A DNA stretch of 64,000 bases from Sepioteuthis lessoniana (lineage: Eukaryota; Mollusca; Cephalopoda; Myopsida; Loliginidae). Location of the stretch: NCBI GenBank assembly GCA_963585895.1, contig OY757904.1, forward strand, positions 8,744,426-8,808,425, read 5' to 3'. The position numbers and the translations under genes are program-made. Under the pieces are notes generated by a model. The model was not told the origin of the DNA, did not search any database, and was given only the letters and a program-made list of their open reading frames with translations. Positions within the stretch are counted from its first letter, which is position 1. The number at the start of each line of letters is the position of its first letter. Shown here piece by piece: positions 23,453 to 34,721 of the stretch.

Positions 23453-23912
23453 TTAGAGAGAGAGAGAGAGAGAGAGAGTTCACATAATAAAGTCTACCTC
23501 GTTATGACTCATGAATAAACATGGATATATTTTCTGAGATGATTATTTACTCATCTTTGTGTAGTGACGAAATTTCTTATTCTCATCATTTTGCAACGAG
23601 ACCAGGTTGCAGACCGATAAAGAATACAAAAATCTGTCAATTATATTTAACAATCTTTAATTTCAAAAAGCAATAAATGAATTAAAACCCAAAATAGAAC
23701 CTTAAATGTTAGATTAAAAAACTAGTGAATGAAATCAAATGTGTTTACAAGTTTAATATAATGAGTTCTCTACAATCATCCCTCAACAGAAATCTCTCTC
23801 TGTCAGTCTCTCACTCTCTATCTCTATCTCTCTCTCACACACACACACATACACACACTTTGTCTCTGTCAATCTCTATGTCTTTCTTTCGACATATATA
23901 TATATATATATA

Positions 23913-24710
23913 CGAGGATCATTAAAAAGGCTTCCAGACTTTTTTCGTATGGGCACTTTTATTGATAGTACACACATGGAACTCTAGTCCCCTTCAAAGT
24001 AATCTCCTCCGGCTGCAATGCACTTGTTGTACCATTCAAACAACTTCTGCAAGGCCCCATGGAAGTCCTCTTGTATGAGCGTGTCAATGACCTTCGTCAA
24101 AGCCTCTTTCATCTCCTCAATTGTCCCATAACGACAGCCTCTGAGCTTAGGGAATAACCAAAAGTCACAGGGACCAACGTCTGGACTATAGGGCAGGTGA
24201 GGAACTGTCTTGATGTCCATCTTGGTCAAATAGTCTGTGACAAGGATGGAGTTGTCGACTGATGCATTGTCTTGATGGAAATGCCACTGAGCCGATTTGA
24301 AGAGTGCTGGTCTCTTCCTACGGAATCTCTTCCTGAACTCCCTTAAAACTTCAACATAGTAACCATAACCCTAACCCTTTGGCCTATCAACTCTGGTCTG
24401 TTGATTACCTTACTCCTCCCACACCTCATATCATCCCTTATAGACTCCAAAAAACAGAATTTAATTTCATATCGTTCTTCTAAAGTGTCGTGACGTCCAG
24501 ATTGCATTTTTGAAATTCACCAGCTGTGACAATCAAGCTTTAGTAGGGTGTATTCCAATTGCTGCTGTAGCTGTTCATTTGAACCTGAAATCATAAAAAT
24601 TGGTCAGTCATATCATAAGATGTATAGAAATAACATACTGAATTTCCAAGAGTCTACGACAATTTTAAATGCCAGTACAAAAAAGTCTGGGAACTTATTG
24701 AAAGCACCAC

Positions 24711-24711
<1 letters not shown>
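23913..24711 (-). mobile_element. Internally deleted mariner inserted in a (TA)n microsatellite
   Basis: Both terminal repeats are present (GAGGATCATTAAAAAGGC and the complement of GGGAACTTATTGAAAGCACC). TA tracts surround it, so the exact TA target is ambiguous. The C-terminal transposase part is open at 24229-23984 (KMDIKTVPHLPYSPDVGPCDFW...CIAAGGDYFEGD). Besides the deletion shared by the family, this copy has lost a further ~90 bp covering the SVFEWHKR block near 24450. The junction reads AACCATAACCCTAACCC. Confidence 0.85.
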
Positions 24712-24756
<45 letters not shown>

Positions 24757-24777
24757 AGTGAGCATATCCATTCGTTT

Positions 24778-24809
<32 letters not shown>

Positions 24810-24815
24810 TATATG
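24712..24815. repeat. (TA)n microsatellites flanking a short unique segment
   Basis: Two TA tracts (24712-24753 and 24779-24814) separated by GGAGTGAGCATATCC-type sequence. Confidence 0.9.
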
Positions 24816-26885
24816 AAAAAAGTCGCCTGATCTTTAAATGAAACACTTTTTATGAGTAACATGAATAAACTGAATGAAATAGAATAGTTTAGAAATGTGG
24901 TTTAATAAAATTACATCAAATTTATCCAATATTTCCTCTCTACACCTTCGCATATTGCTGACGTTACGCAAAGCTAAGTTCAGAAGATGAGAACACCTTG
25001 GCATCGTGAAACAAAATTCTGGATTGCTTGATGAAAAAGTTCTCCGACACAAATGGTTTTCATTTATTCTGTTATCATTTATTTTAGGTCAGCCTAGCCG
25101 CAAAAATGAAAAAGTTTAACATAAACTTTAGAACCCGGATGGCCAAGAACATTAGGAACATGCAATGCAAGTATTAATTGTTGCCATAAACTCCCCCTTT
25201 CTTTTTATTTATTTATCTACTGTTACTCAAAACCCAAAATTTAATCTATATACAACTAAATGCAAAGCAAGTTGGCAACTAATAGATATTCGATGCCATA
25301 ACATACACTAAAGGACAACTGAGGAAGATGCTCCAAGTTTGGATATTTGGTGAGTGTGGAGTACCTCTTCATTGCCATTACTCCCAGTTGAATTAATTAA
25401 TCTGTTGAAAATTATTCGTATTTGTTCCGTGCGCAAAAAAAAACAAACCTTTTAACAACCAACAACATAAAAAATGTAAATATGAAAGTACAATGAACGT
25501 GAATCCCGAACCTCTGGACATAGAATAACCCCAGATGGGTTGACTTGTTAAAATCTATAAATCATTTGATCTAAAACTTCTATTTTAATATGACATCCTC
25601 CACGTCTTTTTATTTAACAAACAAAAAAACTCACACAAAGCTATATCGAGTGTGTCTGGAGATTGCTGCAATACACACTTATGTATTTCGTCCAAAACCT
25701 GCTGATAAAAATATCTTGAAACAGGATGATTTTTTTCCTTTCTTCTTGCCGACATTGACTCATCTAGACGTCGAGAATAATCCCTTTATTATAGAAGTTA
25801 TTCAGCTATGTACTAGTATTCATTTTAAAATTTTAAAATTAGAAATTGTTAAACTTTTATTTTCTTAATCACGTCTCCTTATCAACTTTATTTTCAATTG
25901 ATTTTTTGGGCGATGAACAAGAATCTGATAATCGCTCCCGTGAAATAAACAACTTTTCTTCTACAGCAGCGAGGATAGAGACATAATATTTTCCAAAGAG
26001 TCCATATTTCTTCGGCCCAATCCACGTGGATGAACTGATCGAGACGCTCTTCGTTTCATGAGCTGACATCTGTGTTGAACATGATTTATCACTCACATCA
26101 TTGTCCCCACAGCTAAAACACATTACCCAACACCTGATTGCATTCAGTAAAAGTTGTGAATATAAAAATAAAGGTGAAGACAATAGTCCGAAAATCCTGG
26201 ATGATGAAAATCATCAAGCTTTGTCTTAGAAATTCAGACAACTAATATTCCGTAAACTTCTTGCCATCTTTAAAGGAAATAAAGCATTCTTTTTTTCTAC
26301 ATAGGTGAATTCCATTATACTTTGTTACTTTCATGTCAAACGCTATTTTGCAAGACTGTCGCTCAGCATCTATATGCAACAAGGTAAAAGAAACGATGGG
26401 CTATTTTTGGAAATGATTAATCTCAACTATCATAAGGCTAGTATCTACTTCTGCTATAAAAAAAAAGGTGGCATTACAAGTGGTACGATTCTCACACAAC
26501 TGCAGTGTCCAGACCTTTGTTCATATTGAAGATAAAATTTGCTTTATCCACTGTTGTTGAAATGCTTCCAGAATCTGCTGTAGTTTCCATGAAAATAAAT
26601 AATAGGCATTACTATTGGAAGTCTCCTTGTAATACACTTGTATGAGGTGTGTATTTCACTTAATAGAATAATAATTAGTAGCCACTTCGTAGCAAAGTTA
26701 ATAGATAGAGTAACTCGTTAATAGATGAACTTCTTTGCTTTTCGTAATACGAGTCAATTAATAGGTATTACTTTCGGAGCATCAAGTATCGAGATGTTTT
26801 GTTATTTATCGTTTTTTAACACTAAATAAAAATGCTAAATCTATATCATGGAATATCTTAAGAATTAAATTGTTGTCTGTTTACA
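24816..26885. other. Gene-free stretch with repeat fragments
   Basis: 25325-25395 carries a minus-sense piece of dispersed repeat D (AGTACCTCTTCATTGCCATTA). 26160-26200 matches the outer end of the foldback element at 46624-47097 (GAAGACAATAGTCCGAAAA). A minus-strand frame at 25869-26183 has no recognisable motif. Confidence 0.45.
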
Positions 26886-26888
26886 CTA

Positions 26889-26889
26889 T

Positions 26890-26922
<33 letters not shown>

Positions 26923-26935
26923 ACACACACACATA

Positions 26936-26997
<62 letters not shown>

Positions 26998-26998
26998 T
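26889..26998. repeat. (CA)n followed by interrupted (CT)n
   Basis: CA dinucleotides to about 26932, then CT dinucleotides with TTT interruptions. A short TA tract lies at 27030-27046. Confidence 0.95.
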
Positions 26999-27334
26999 AA
27001 TTATTTCTCTGTTCTCTGTCTCTCTCTCGATATATATATATATATAAGCTGTAGGTCGCATCTGGTAACCTTCTAGGATATTTCCATAAAAGTCCTTATC
27101 TCGTAGAAAATCTTCCCTGCTTTCCTAACACTCTAATTCAATCAGTTCACAGATGTAAGCGACAAAGATTCAGGCAATATTTGCCATTCAAAGTCTGTGA
27201 AGAATTTGAACAGAATCTGGAAGAAATACGAACATTAGAAATTTTGTGAAGATATTCTTTTGAAGAGTTTGTTATTTGTCTATGTCTACAGACCTATCTC
27301 GTTTAACGTTTAATCTTTTTTTCTCTTTCTGCTA

Positions 27335-27340
<6 letters not shown>

Positions 27341-27391
<51 letters not shown>
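27341..27391. repeat. (CT)n microsatellite
   Basis: Uninterrupted CT dinucleotides, about 25 units. Confidence 0.95.
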
Positions 27392-27393
<2 letters not shown>

Positions 27394-28190
27394 CTGAAAG
27401 ATGATAATGTTTAGCGCGTTCAGAATAGAAATTAAATCATAAAGAGTCCACCCGCCATCTGATAGTTCTTATATTTCATTCTGCTCTCTCTCATTTACCA
27501 CCCACTTCATCCTGCAGATTTAGTGAGGAAGCCGGTTTAGTTAACGACTATTCAACAATGTGGTAGGGAGTACTGGGCTACATGGTACCAATTACCTATT
27601 TCGGATTATCTGACGAGTTTACAAACCATTATTCTCACATTTTTTTTATTAATATTATAGTTTTGAGTTCTAGTTTTCATGAAGTATTTATATTTATAGA
27701 AGATGTTACTTTCCCTTCAATGTTTAGTTCATTCTCCAGTTTTCATTTACGCATTGTTTTTGTTTAAATGTTCTTCGTATCAGTCACCTTCTGTTCTACT
27801 ACTTTGTCGTTCGTTCTCGAACATTCTCGATTCAGTTTTCATTAATTTCTTCTTGCAACTTTATTGTGTCAGTTAAAAGCTCGTTCTTGAGACGAGAAAT
27901 ATCTTTCTTTTGAATTAGATGTTTTTTTAAACCCAAGTTTCGTTTTAGAATGTGCAGGATTTTTTTTATTACCTTCCACTGCTGTCCAGGCTATGGCATG
28001 CATTTTGTTGTGATTTTTATTTACTGATTTAAATTGATTTAATTTTGAATCATTTAGAATCACAGAATAAGATTGAATGTATTGTTATTTTGATTGCTTA
28101 AAGAAATGTGTCCCTTTTTATGTATCAAAATCAGGCGGGTAGAATTAAATTATCTGTATTTTTTATTTATAGGCAATTCTATATATATAT
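27392..28190. other. Gene-free stretch
   Basis: T-rich sequence with short frames only. I see no motif, repeat or RNA gene. Confidence 0.4.
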
Positions 28191-28197
28191 ATATGTA

Positions 28198-28660
28198 CAA
28201 TAAATAAACATTAGATATATATATATATATATATAATTCATGGAATTTAGACAGCGATCCCAAGTAATGATGATGTTTTATTCCTTACCGATAGTCACCC
28301 ACACATATAGAAATAAAATGTAGCTAAAAATTAAGATACACAGCCGACTTTATATCCGGTTAATACAACGTGCTGCGTTTGTACATTCAGTTACACCCAT
28401 ACATACACACATTAATACGCAACTATAACTCACACGAGCATACGGACACACCCACCCACACACACTTACAATCACACGTAAATATTCCTACAAAATCCCA
28501 ACGGTTTTTTTCACTGTATTTTTTCGATTTTCGATTCATTTCATTTTCTTAACTGCCTGATGATTGTTGTTTTGCAAAAAACTCCTTGAAACCCCGGGGT
28601 CGCATGTCTAAATTCTATGAATTAAATATATATATATATCTAATATATATTTATTTATTA
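28198..28660. mobile_element. Inverted-repeat element (MITE-like), about 460 bp
   Basis: The left arm (28198-28262) reads TAAATAAACATTAGATA, a TA tract, AATTCATGGAATTTAGACA and GCGATCCC. The complement of 28598-28660 gives the same order: AATAAATATATATTAGATA, a TA tract, AATTCATAGAATTTAGACA, TGCGACCCC. About 335 bp of unique-looking DNA lies between the arms. No coding frame and no clear duplication. Confidence 0.6.
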
Positions 28661-28764
28661 TTATCATATAATACATCTATCCTAGATATAGAGCACTCTC
28701 CTATTATATTGCACTGGGTTCGACACAAACCCACAAAGTGATTTAGTGACAACCAACACTGTTA

Positions 28765-28769
<5 letters not shown>

Positions 28770-28818
<49 letters not shown>
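28770..28818. repeat. (TA)n microsatellite
   Basis: About 24 TA units. Confidence 0.95.
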
Positions 28819-28821
<3 letters not shown>

Positions 28822-29034
28822 ACAGCCCTGACATTTAAAAAATGATGTGTTTTTGCAGGTATATTGTATATAGAAAGTGTCCAAAACTTTATATTCCCTA
28901 CATTTTCTTGTTTATGTTCAATACATTCTGAATATTAAATTGAATGTATTATTAATCCAAGAAAACAATAGAGTCTATACCTCGACCAATTTGCGATGAA
29001 TGAAGACAAAATAAATAAAAATGATTTTAACATA

Positions 29035-29257
29035 CAGTAGCGTCCAAAACTAAGGGACAACATTTTAAAATTTAATATTTGTTAGAAATAACAACTGTGA
29101 AAAGCTGAAATTTTGACAACTGGTAGTCGTTATCATCCATAATAACATACTAAAATTTGAATCATTTGCAAAGGATAGAAAAAGAATTATTACAATTATT
29201 TGTTTATTTTCAAAATTGGAACGTCCAAAAGTAAGGGACAAAATTGAGAAAAACAAT
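29035..29257 (+). repeat. Left terminal inverted repeat of the Tc1-like element
   Basis: It pairs with 30398-30620. The outer motif is GTCCAAAACTAAGGGACAA, and the inner motif is CGTCCAAAAGTAAGGGACAA at about 29222-29241. Confidence 0.9.
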
Positions 29258-29346
29258 GTAAACAGTATGCTATATTCAAATTTTTTGATTTCCTTTAAAG
29301 AATAAGTCTTATTTAGTCATTTGTAAACGTTGCATCAGCCGGCATC

Positions 29347-30361
29347 ATGGCGAAACGCCAAAAACTTGATTACTCTGTGAGACAAGCTATTGTGAAACTA
29401 CACAAGGAAAAGCACACCATTAGAGAGATTTCAGAGAAAGTGAAACGTTCCAAGAGTGTTGTAGGCAGGGTTGTTAAATCCTACAATGATACTGGCAAAA
29501 TAGTTAGTGCTTTTAAAACCGGCTGACCCCGCAACACTTCGGCAAGAGAAGATCGAATAATGCAGCTTATGTCATTAAAGAACCATTTTAAGTCTTGCAC
29601 AGAAATTAAAAGGGTTATGGATAGTACCTCATGTGTTAATGTGTCAAGACAGACTGTTTCTAGACGACTGCAAGAAATAGGGCTGTTTAATCGAACCCCA
29701 AGGAAGAAACCACTTGTTAGTTCGAAGAATAAGAAGAAGAGATTAGAGTTTGCAAACAGGTATGTAATTTGGACATATGAAAATTGGGCAAAAGTATATT
29801 TCAGTGATGAAAGCAAGTTTAATTTATTTGGAAAGGATAGAAAAAACAATGTAAAGTGACGTATTGGTGAAAGATTAACTGCAAAGTGTACTAAGAAAAC
29901 TGTCACGTTTGGGGGCGGAAGCGTCATGGTATTTGGAATGTTTTCTAGCCAAGGTACAACGCCTCTTATCTGGTTACAAACTCGTTTAAACGCGCAGATC
30001 TATAAAAACATTGTTCAAGATCATGTTGTGCCAATCATACAGAATTCAGGTTTTGATAGGGCTACCTTTATGCAAGATAATGCCCCATTTCACAAGGGTA
30101 GTAATGAGTTACCTTAGCGAGCAAGATTTCGAAATTATGGATTGCCCACCACAAAGTCTTGATTTAAATTCAATAGAAAATCTTTGGAAGACCTTAGGAG
30201 TGAAAGTTATGGAAAGAAATCCCACTAACACGGAGGATTTGTGGGTGAAGCTTCAAGAAGAATGGTCTAAAATTAGTATCGAGGATTGTCAAGAACTGAT
30301 TCGTTCTTGTAGTCGATGTGCAGCTGTCATTGGGAGCAAGGGTTCATTTAAAAAATATTGA
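29347..30361 (+). pseudogene. Tc1-like transposase, inactivated by two stops and one frameshift
   Basis: ATG at 29347 (MAKRQKLDYSVRQAIVKLHK) opens a paired helix-turn-helix DNA-binding domain. TGA at codon 60 (29524) sits in the GRPR-type motif (seen as G-stop-PRN). The second HTH follows (VSRQTVSRRLQEIGLF), then the first catalytic Asp in YFSDESKFNLFG, a second TGA at 29857, the GGG box (TFGGGSVMVFGMFS), and the second Asp in FMQDNAPFH. A frameshift near 30100 moves the rest into another frame: DCPPQSLDLNSIENLWKTLG, with the catalytic Glu in IEN. The C-terminus is at 30361. It would catalyse cut-and-paste transposition in the nucleus if intact. Both TGA codons sit where relatives have Arg, as expected of CGA to TGA change. 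Confidence 0.92.
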
Positions 30362-30397
30362 TTGTACATGTATTTTTATTGTTTTTTGGCTGTTTAA

Positions 30398-30620
30398 ATT
30401 GTTTTTCTCAATTTTGTCCCTTACTTTTAGACGTTCCAAATTTGAAAATAAATAAATAATTGTTATAATTCTTTTTCTATCCTTTGCAAATGATTCAAAT
30501 TTTAGAATGTTATTATGGATGATAACGACTACCAGTTATCAAAATTTCAGCTTTTCACAGTTGTTATTTCTAACAAATATTTGGTTTTAAAATTTTGTCC
30601 CTTAGTTTTGGACGCTACTG
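30398..30620 (-). repeat. Right terminal inverted repeat of the Tc1-like element
   Basis: Reverse complement of 29035-29257 with a handful of differences. Confidence 0.9.
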
Positions 30621-30971
30621 TATATCTAACATTCATCCATGTATAATCTATTTGCCAAAAATAACTTAAGACACAACTTGTGGCGTTTGATTAATCTATT
30701 TAAAAGAACAGAAAATAATATACTATTTCTAATGCATCTCCGTAACATTTTATGTTGGTAAACAAGTAATTATAGTTTATAAATATTAAGATAACAAATT
30801 TATAACTATATAACAGTTTCAGGAGCGTCTATTACATCCAGTCAGGTAATTCGGAGAAGATGATGTATCACTAATAAACTTAGTAAAGTATTAATCCGAC
30901 TTTATTCTCTCGCCGCCAGCTACGGTCAAATTGTAGCGCAGACAGGGCATTTTTAAACTTTCAAACTAGTT

Positions 30972-31017
<46 letters not shown>

Positions 31018-31281
31018 ACAACTCACACTGACTGCACGGAGTTCCCGGATTATTTCTCGCGATCCATCCCGATCGTCCTTTGCTCCCGTCAGGTCATCCA
31101 GGCTTCATCCTGGGTCTGCACAGAGCTGATGTACGTAAGTCTTCGCTGGTAGGGCAACACTGGGACGACCATGTGTAGGAGTCTATTAAGGAACGTCACT
31201 AATGAGTTCATCCTTGCTTTTTCAGCAGTGTCTCTGCATGCCTTGCTCAACTTACTTGGATGGTTTGTGATATGAGAGTTA

Positions 31282-32166
31282 TGTGCTGCCTTCAATAAGT
31301 TTCCAGACTTTTTTGTACAGGCATTGGAAATTGTCGTAGACACTTGAAAATTCACTATGTTATCGCTATACATCTTATGAGATGACTGACGTGATTTCAC
31401 GTTCAAATGAACAGCTACAGCAGCAATTGGAATACACCCTACTAAAGCCTGATTGTCACAGCTGGTGAATTTCAAAAATGCAATCTGGACGTGAGGACAC
31501 TGTAGAAGAACGATATGCAATAAAATTCTGTTTTAAACTTGGAAAAAACGTATGGAATGCTTCAGACTTCTTTTCGACCATCTTGCATGACTGGAGCATT
31601 AATTTTTGAGTGGTATAAGAGATTCAAGGAAGGCAGGGAGTCTGTGAGGGGTGATGAGAGGTGTGGGAGGAGTAAGGAATTCAATACACCAGAGTTGATT
31701 GACCAAAGGGTTCGGGTTACTATGTTGGGGTTTTAAGGGAGTTCAGGGAGAGATTCCGTTGGAAGAAGCCAGCACTCTTCAAATCGGGTCAGTGGCATTT
31801 CTACCAGGACAATGCACCAGTCCATAATTCGATCCTTGTCACAGACTATTTGACCAAGATGGACATCAAGACAGTTCCTCAGCCTCCCTATAGTCCAGAC
31901 CTTGCTCCCTGCAACTTTTGGTTATTCCCTAAGCTCAGAGGCTGTCGTTATGAGACAATTGAGGAGATGAAAGAGGCTGTGACGAAGGTCATTGACACGC
32001 TCACACAAGAGGATCTCCATGGGGTCTTCCAGAAGTTGCTGGAACGGTACAACAAGTGCATTGCAGCCGGAGGAGATTACTTCGAAGGGTACTGGAGTTT
32101 CATGTCTGTACTATCAATAAAAGATCCCATACGAAAAAAGTCTTGAAACTTATTTAATGATCCTCT
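31282..32166 (+). mobile_element. Internally deleted mariner inserted in the LINE
   Basis: Terminal repeats at both ends (GCCTTCAATAAGTTTCCAGAC and the complement form GAAACTTATTTAATGATCC), flanked by TA (31280-31281 and 32167-32168). The LINE reads continuously from GTGATATGAGAGTT to TGTGGCCATATAGC across it. The catalytic C-terminal transposase part is open at 31850-32146 (YSPDLAPCNFWLFPKLRGCRYETIEEMKEA...), with CDFW changed to CNFW. The junction is the shortest of the family (AAAGGGTTCGGGTTACTATG), with no intact second TTAGGG unit. Confidence 0.85.
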
Positions 32167-32499
32167 TATGTGGCCATATAGCTAATGTTTTGTTGGGTGC
32201 TGCTTAAAGACTTGGTCGGTGGCAGAATTCGTATGAAGTTCCTGTATAACCTTTTTTTCATGTATTTTGCTAGTGGCCATGTGGTGTATCCATATAGTAG
32301 TATGGATACCACAGCAGCTTGGAAGAAATCCCGTTTTATTTCATCGGATAGATGAAATTTCCAAATGATCCGTAGGCTGAGTAGAGTATTCCATGCCTTC
32401 GCTATGCGTATATTGACATCTGAGTTGATGAGATTTTACTGCCGAGGTAATTTTAGGAGTTTGTTACTTAAAGTTGAGATAACTCCTTCTTGTTTAAAA

Positions 32500-32755
32500 C
32501 ACATAAGTAAGTAAAGTTGGCGACCTTAGTCGAGGGTGACCCGAAGGCTCCCTTTTCGATAGCTACAACACCAAGGTGTAGGAGAGGGCGCTTCTCCTTT
32601 CCCTGGATTGCTCCACTTTACCCTTGATCCTTACCTCATATTGCTGAGTGTTAAGCAAGGTAGCACCAAGTACCATTTTTTGAGTCTTTGGTATGACTCG
32701 ACCTGGGATTGAACCCAGGTCTCCCGGGCCATTGGCAAACACTCTAACCATTATT
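32500..32755 (-). mobile_element. SINE family C (tRNA-derived) inserted in the LINE
   Basis: The minus strand starts with a tRNA-like head: AATGGTTAGAGTGTTTGCC (A-box region), then the canonical B box inside GGGTTCAATCCCAGGTCG. The body includes AATGGTACTTGGTGCTACC and ends near 32500 with CTTACTTAC. It interrupts the LINE between the NAHKTEYM block and the YADD block. Its body differs from families A and B. Confidence 0.75.
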
Positions 32756-34230
32756 TCTCTTCACGTATAGGCAAATGCCTCCTGTTGATTACTTTAGCCA
32801 ACGCAGTAGGGATTCAGCTTGGGATGGTGTATTTGCATGAAGCACAAGATCATTTGCGTAGTTTGCGTCTGTCATAGTTTCTGTGACATATCGTTTGCTC
32901 CTTACAATTTTTTATATGAAACTAGTTTCTTTTATTAGATGTATTAATATTTGAAGTGCGTAGAATAGACGGGGGAAAACAAATATGCTGCATATATATT
33001 TCTGTGCAGGATTCAATGACAATGTCGAAGAAGTCAGTATTGCCTTCAGGTGAGCAAACCATTGCTTTCGTATTGTTATAAAGCATCATAATAGTGGTAA
33101 ACGTTTCTTTGGGAAGATCATATGCAGGAAGTATTTCTTCCATCTTTCTTTTCTGTATGGATTTGAGTGCTTTGGAGAAATCTATGAACAACAGTGTTGC
33201 GTCTATAGTCTTTGCTCGCACCCCTTCTATGATTTCACGGATTATCAGAATCTGTAAGCTAGTGGAACGATTTATTCGAAAGTCATTCTGGTTTTCCCTA
33301 AGAATTTTCTCGATTTTGGGTCGAATACGATTGAGAAACAAGGCATGAAAAGCTTTAGCAGCTATAGCAGTTTTGCCTCTGTATGTGTTAGTGACCCTGG
33401 AGAGGTTAAGAATGCAGCCATTTGTTCATTCCTCTATTGTTCTTTGTTTATACACAACGTTGCATAATCAGACAAGTATGTCGTTGAATTTTCTTGTTTT
33501 TCAAACTTCAGGAGGAATTTCGTTGTCAACGTAAGCATTACTGTTTTGAATTTTTTCAATACTACCTCAAATTGTTACTCCATAAAATATCCAAATTTGA
33601 TGTCAAATTGTTTCTCTATAAAATATCCAAATTTGATGGGTAATGGTAATTTTGGTTAGATTTGTCAATAATTTCAGGAAGGTTTCCGAGTAGATCCTTG
33701 AAATGTTCTTTCCACTTCTAAGGTATTTTTTCTTGGTTGACAGCTTTTAGTTTTGCTCTCGCTGGATTCTTTCTTTCGACTGCTTTATTAACTGTCTATC
33801 ATGCTAATCATATTTGTCCATCTTCCACCGATTTTCTGATTTTATTAATTTAGATTGAATGTATTGTATTTATTATTGTATTTATTCTTTTTGGCGTAAG
33901 TTAGTTCTCTCTCGATTTTCTAAGGTTTCTACCAGTTAGCATTTTTTGGATTTCTTTTATTAAGTAAGGAGGCTTTTTTCATGGTCTCGTTTTTTCCTAA
34001 CTGCTATTGACTACCATGGGACTTTACATTTGGCTCTTGGTTTAGTTGGTATGAACTTGGCTACTGCTCCTCTAAAAGCAATATCGATGTTTTTATATTT
34101 ATCATTTGGAATATATCATTCAGATGTCTCTTGTTTCAATCAATTGCTTTATATTTATTGATTATATCGCTATTGATAAGGGAGGGCCAGTCATATCGTA
34201 TGGTTTTAGCTGTTTCTTATTTCTGTGTAG

Positions 34231-34721
34231 GCATGGACAGCTATCATTAGGCTATCGGTCATATGGAAGTCAAACCTGACCGATAAAATGAAACGAAGTT
34301 TCTTCCAAGCAGCAGTCGTATCGATACTACTATATGAATGTACTACATGGACGTTAACTAAACGGATGCTGCGAGCAATTTTGAACAAGTCCTGGAGGAA
34401 ACACCCCACAAATAACCAGCTATACGGCAACCTAACACTCATTACAAAAACTATCAAAGTTAGACGAACCAGACATGCAAGACACTGCTGGAGAAGTAGG
34501 GACGAGTTCATAGATTATGTTCTCCTGTGGACCCTTTCAAATGGACGAGCAAAAGCAGGATGACCAGCTCAAACCTACATACAGCAGCTCTGTGTGGATA
34601 CGGGGTGTAGCCTTGAGGACCTGCCGGAAGCGATGAAAGATACGGAGGGATGGCGAGATAGGGTCAAGGATATCTATATCTGTGCTGATGGCACGACAAG
34701 ATAAGGATGATGAGATGATGA
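34231..34721 (+). mobile_element. 5'-truncated LINE copy with a perfect 14-bp target-site duplication
   Basis: Plus-strand LINE 3' segment from GCATGGACAGC through the C-terminal region (KMKRSFFQAAVVSILLYECTTW at 34288 onward) to a GAT-rich end. TTATTTCTGTGTAG occurs immediately before (34217-34230) and after (34722-34735). It sits in the older minus-strand LINE, so it is the younger insertion. The encoded part holds no catalytic motif. Confidence 0.92.

Larger units (their letters stand above)
29035..30620 (+). mobile_element. Complete Tc1-like DNA transposon with long terminal inverted repeats
   Basis: It begins CAGTAGCGTCCAAAACTAAG and ends with the complement, CTTAGTTTTGGACGCTACTG, flanked by TA (29033-29034 and 30621-30622). 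The inverted repeats are about 220 bp each (29035-29257 and 30398-30620) with few differences. A second copy of the GGAACGTCCAAAAGTAAGGG motif lies at their inner ends, so each TIR carries two related repeats, an IR/DR layout known in Tc1 relatives, where they bind transposase. Total length 1586 bp is normal for the family. Confidence 0.93.

Noticed and set aside
24834..25052. Minus-strand frame with a HLLNLALRN stretch that recalls hAT transposases.
   Set aside because: A single short motif without flanking support; chance similarity cannot be excluded.
25869..26183. 104-residue minus-strand frame with a few Cys residues, a possible exon.
   Set aside because: No recognisable domain, no convincing splice context, and one end overlaps a repeat fragment.
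32700..32755. tRNA-like sequence on the minus strand as a true tRNA gene.
   Set aside because: A and B boxes are present, but no complete cloverleaf could be drawn, and the sequence continues into a SINE body.
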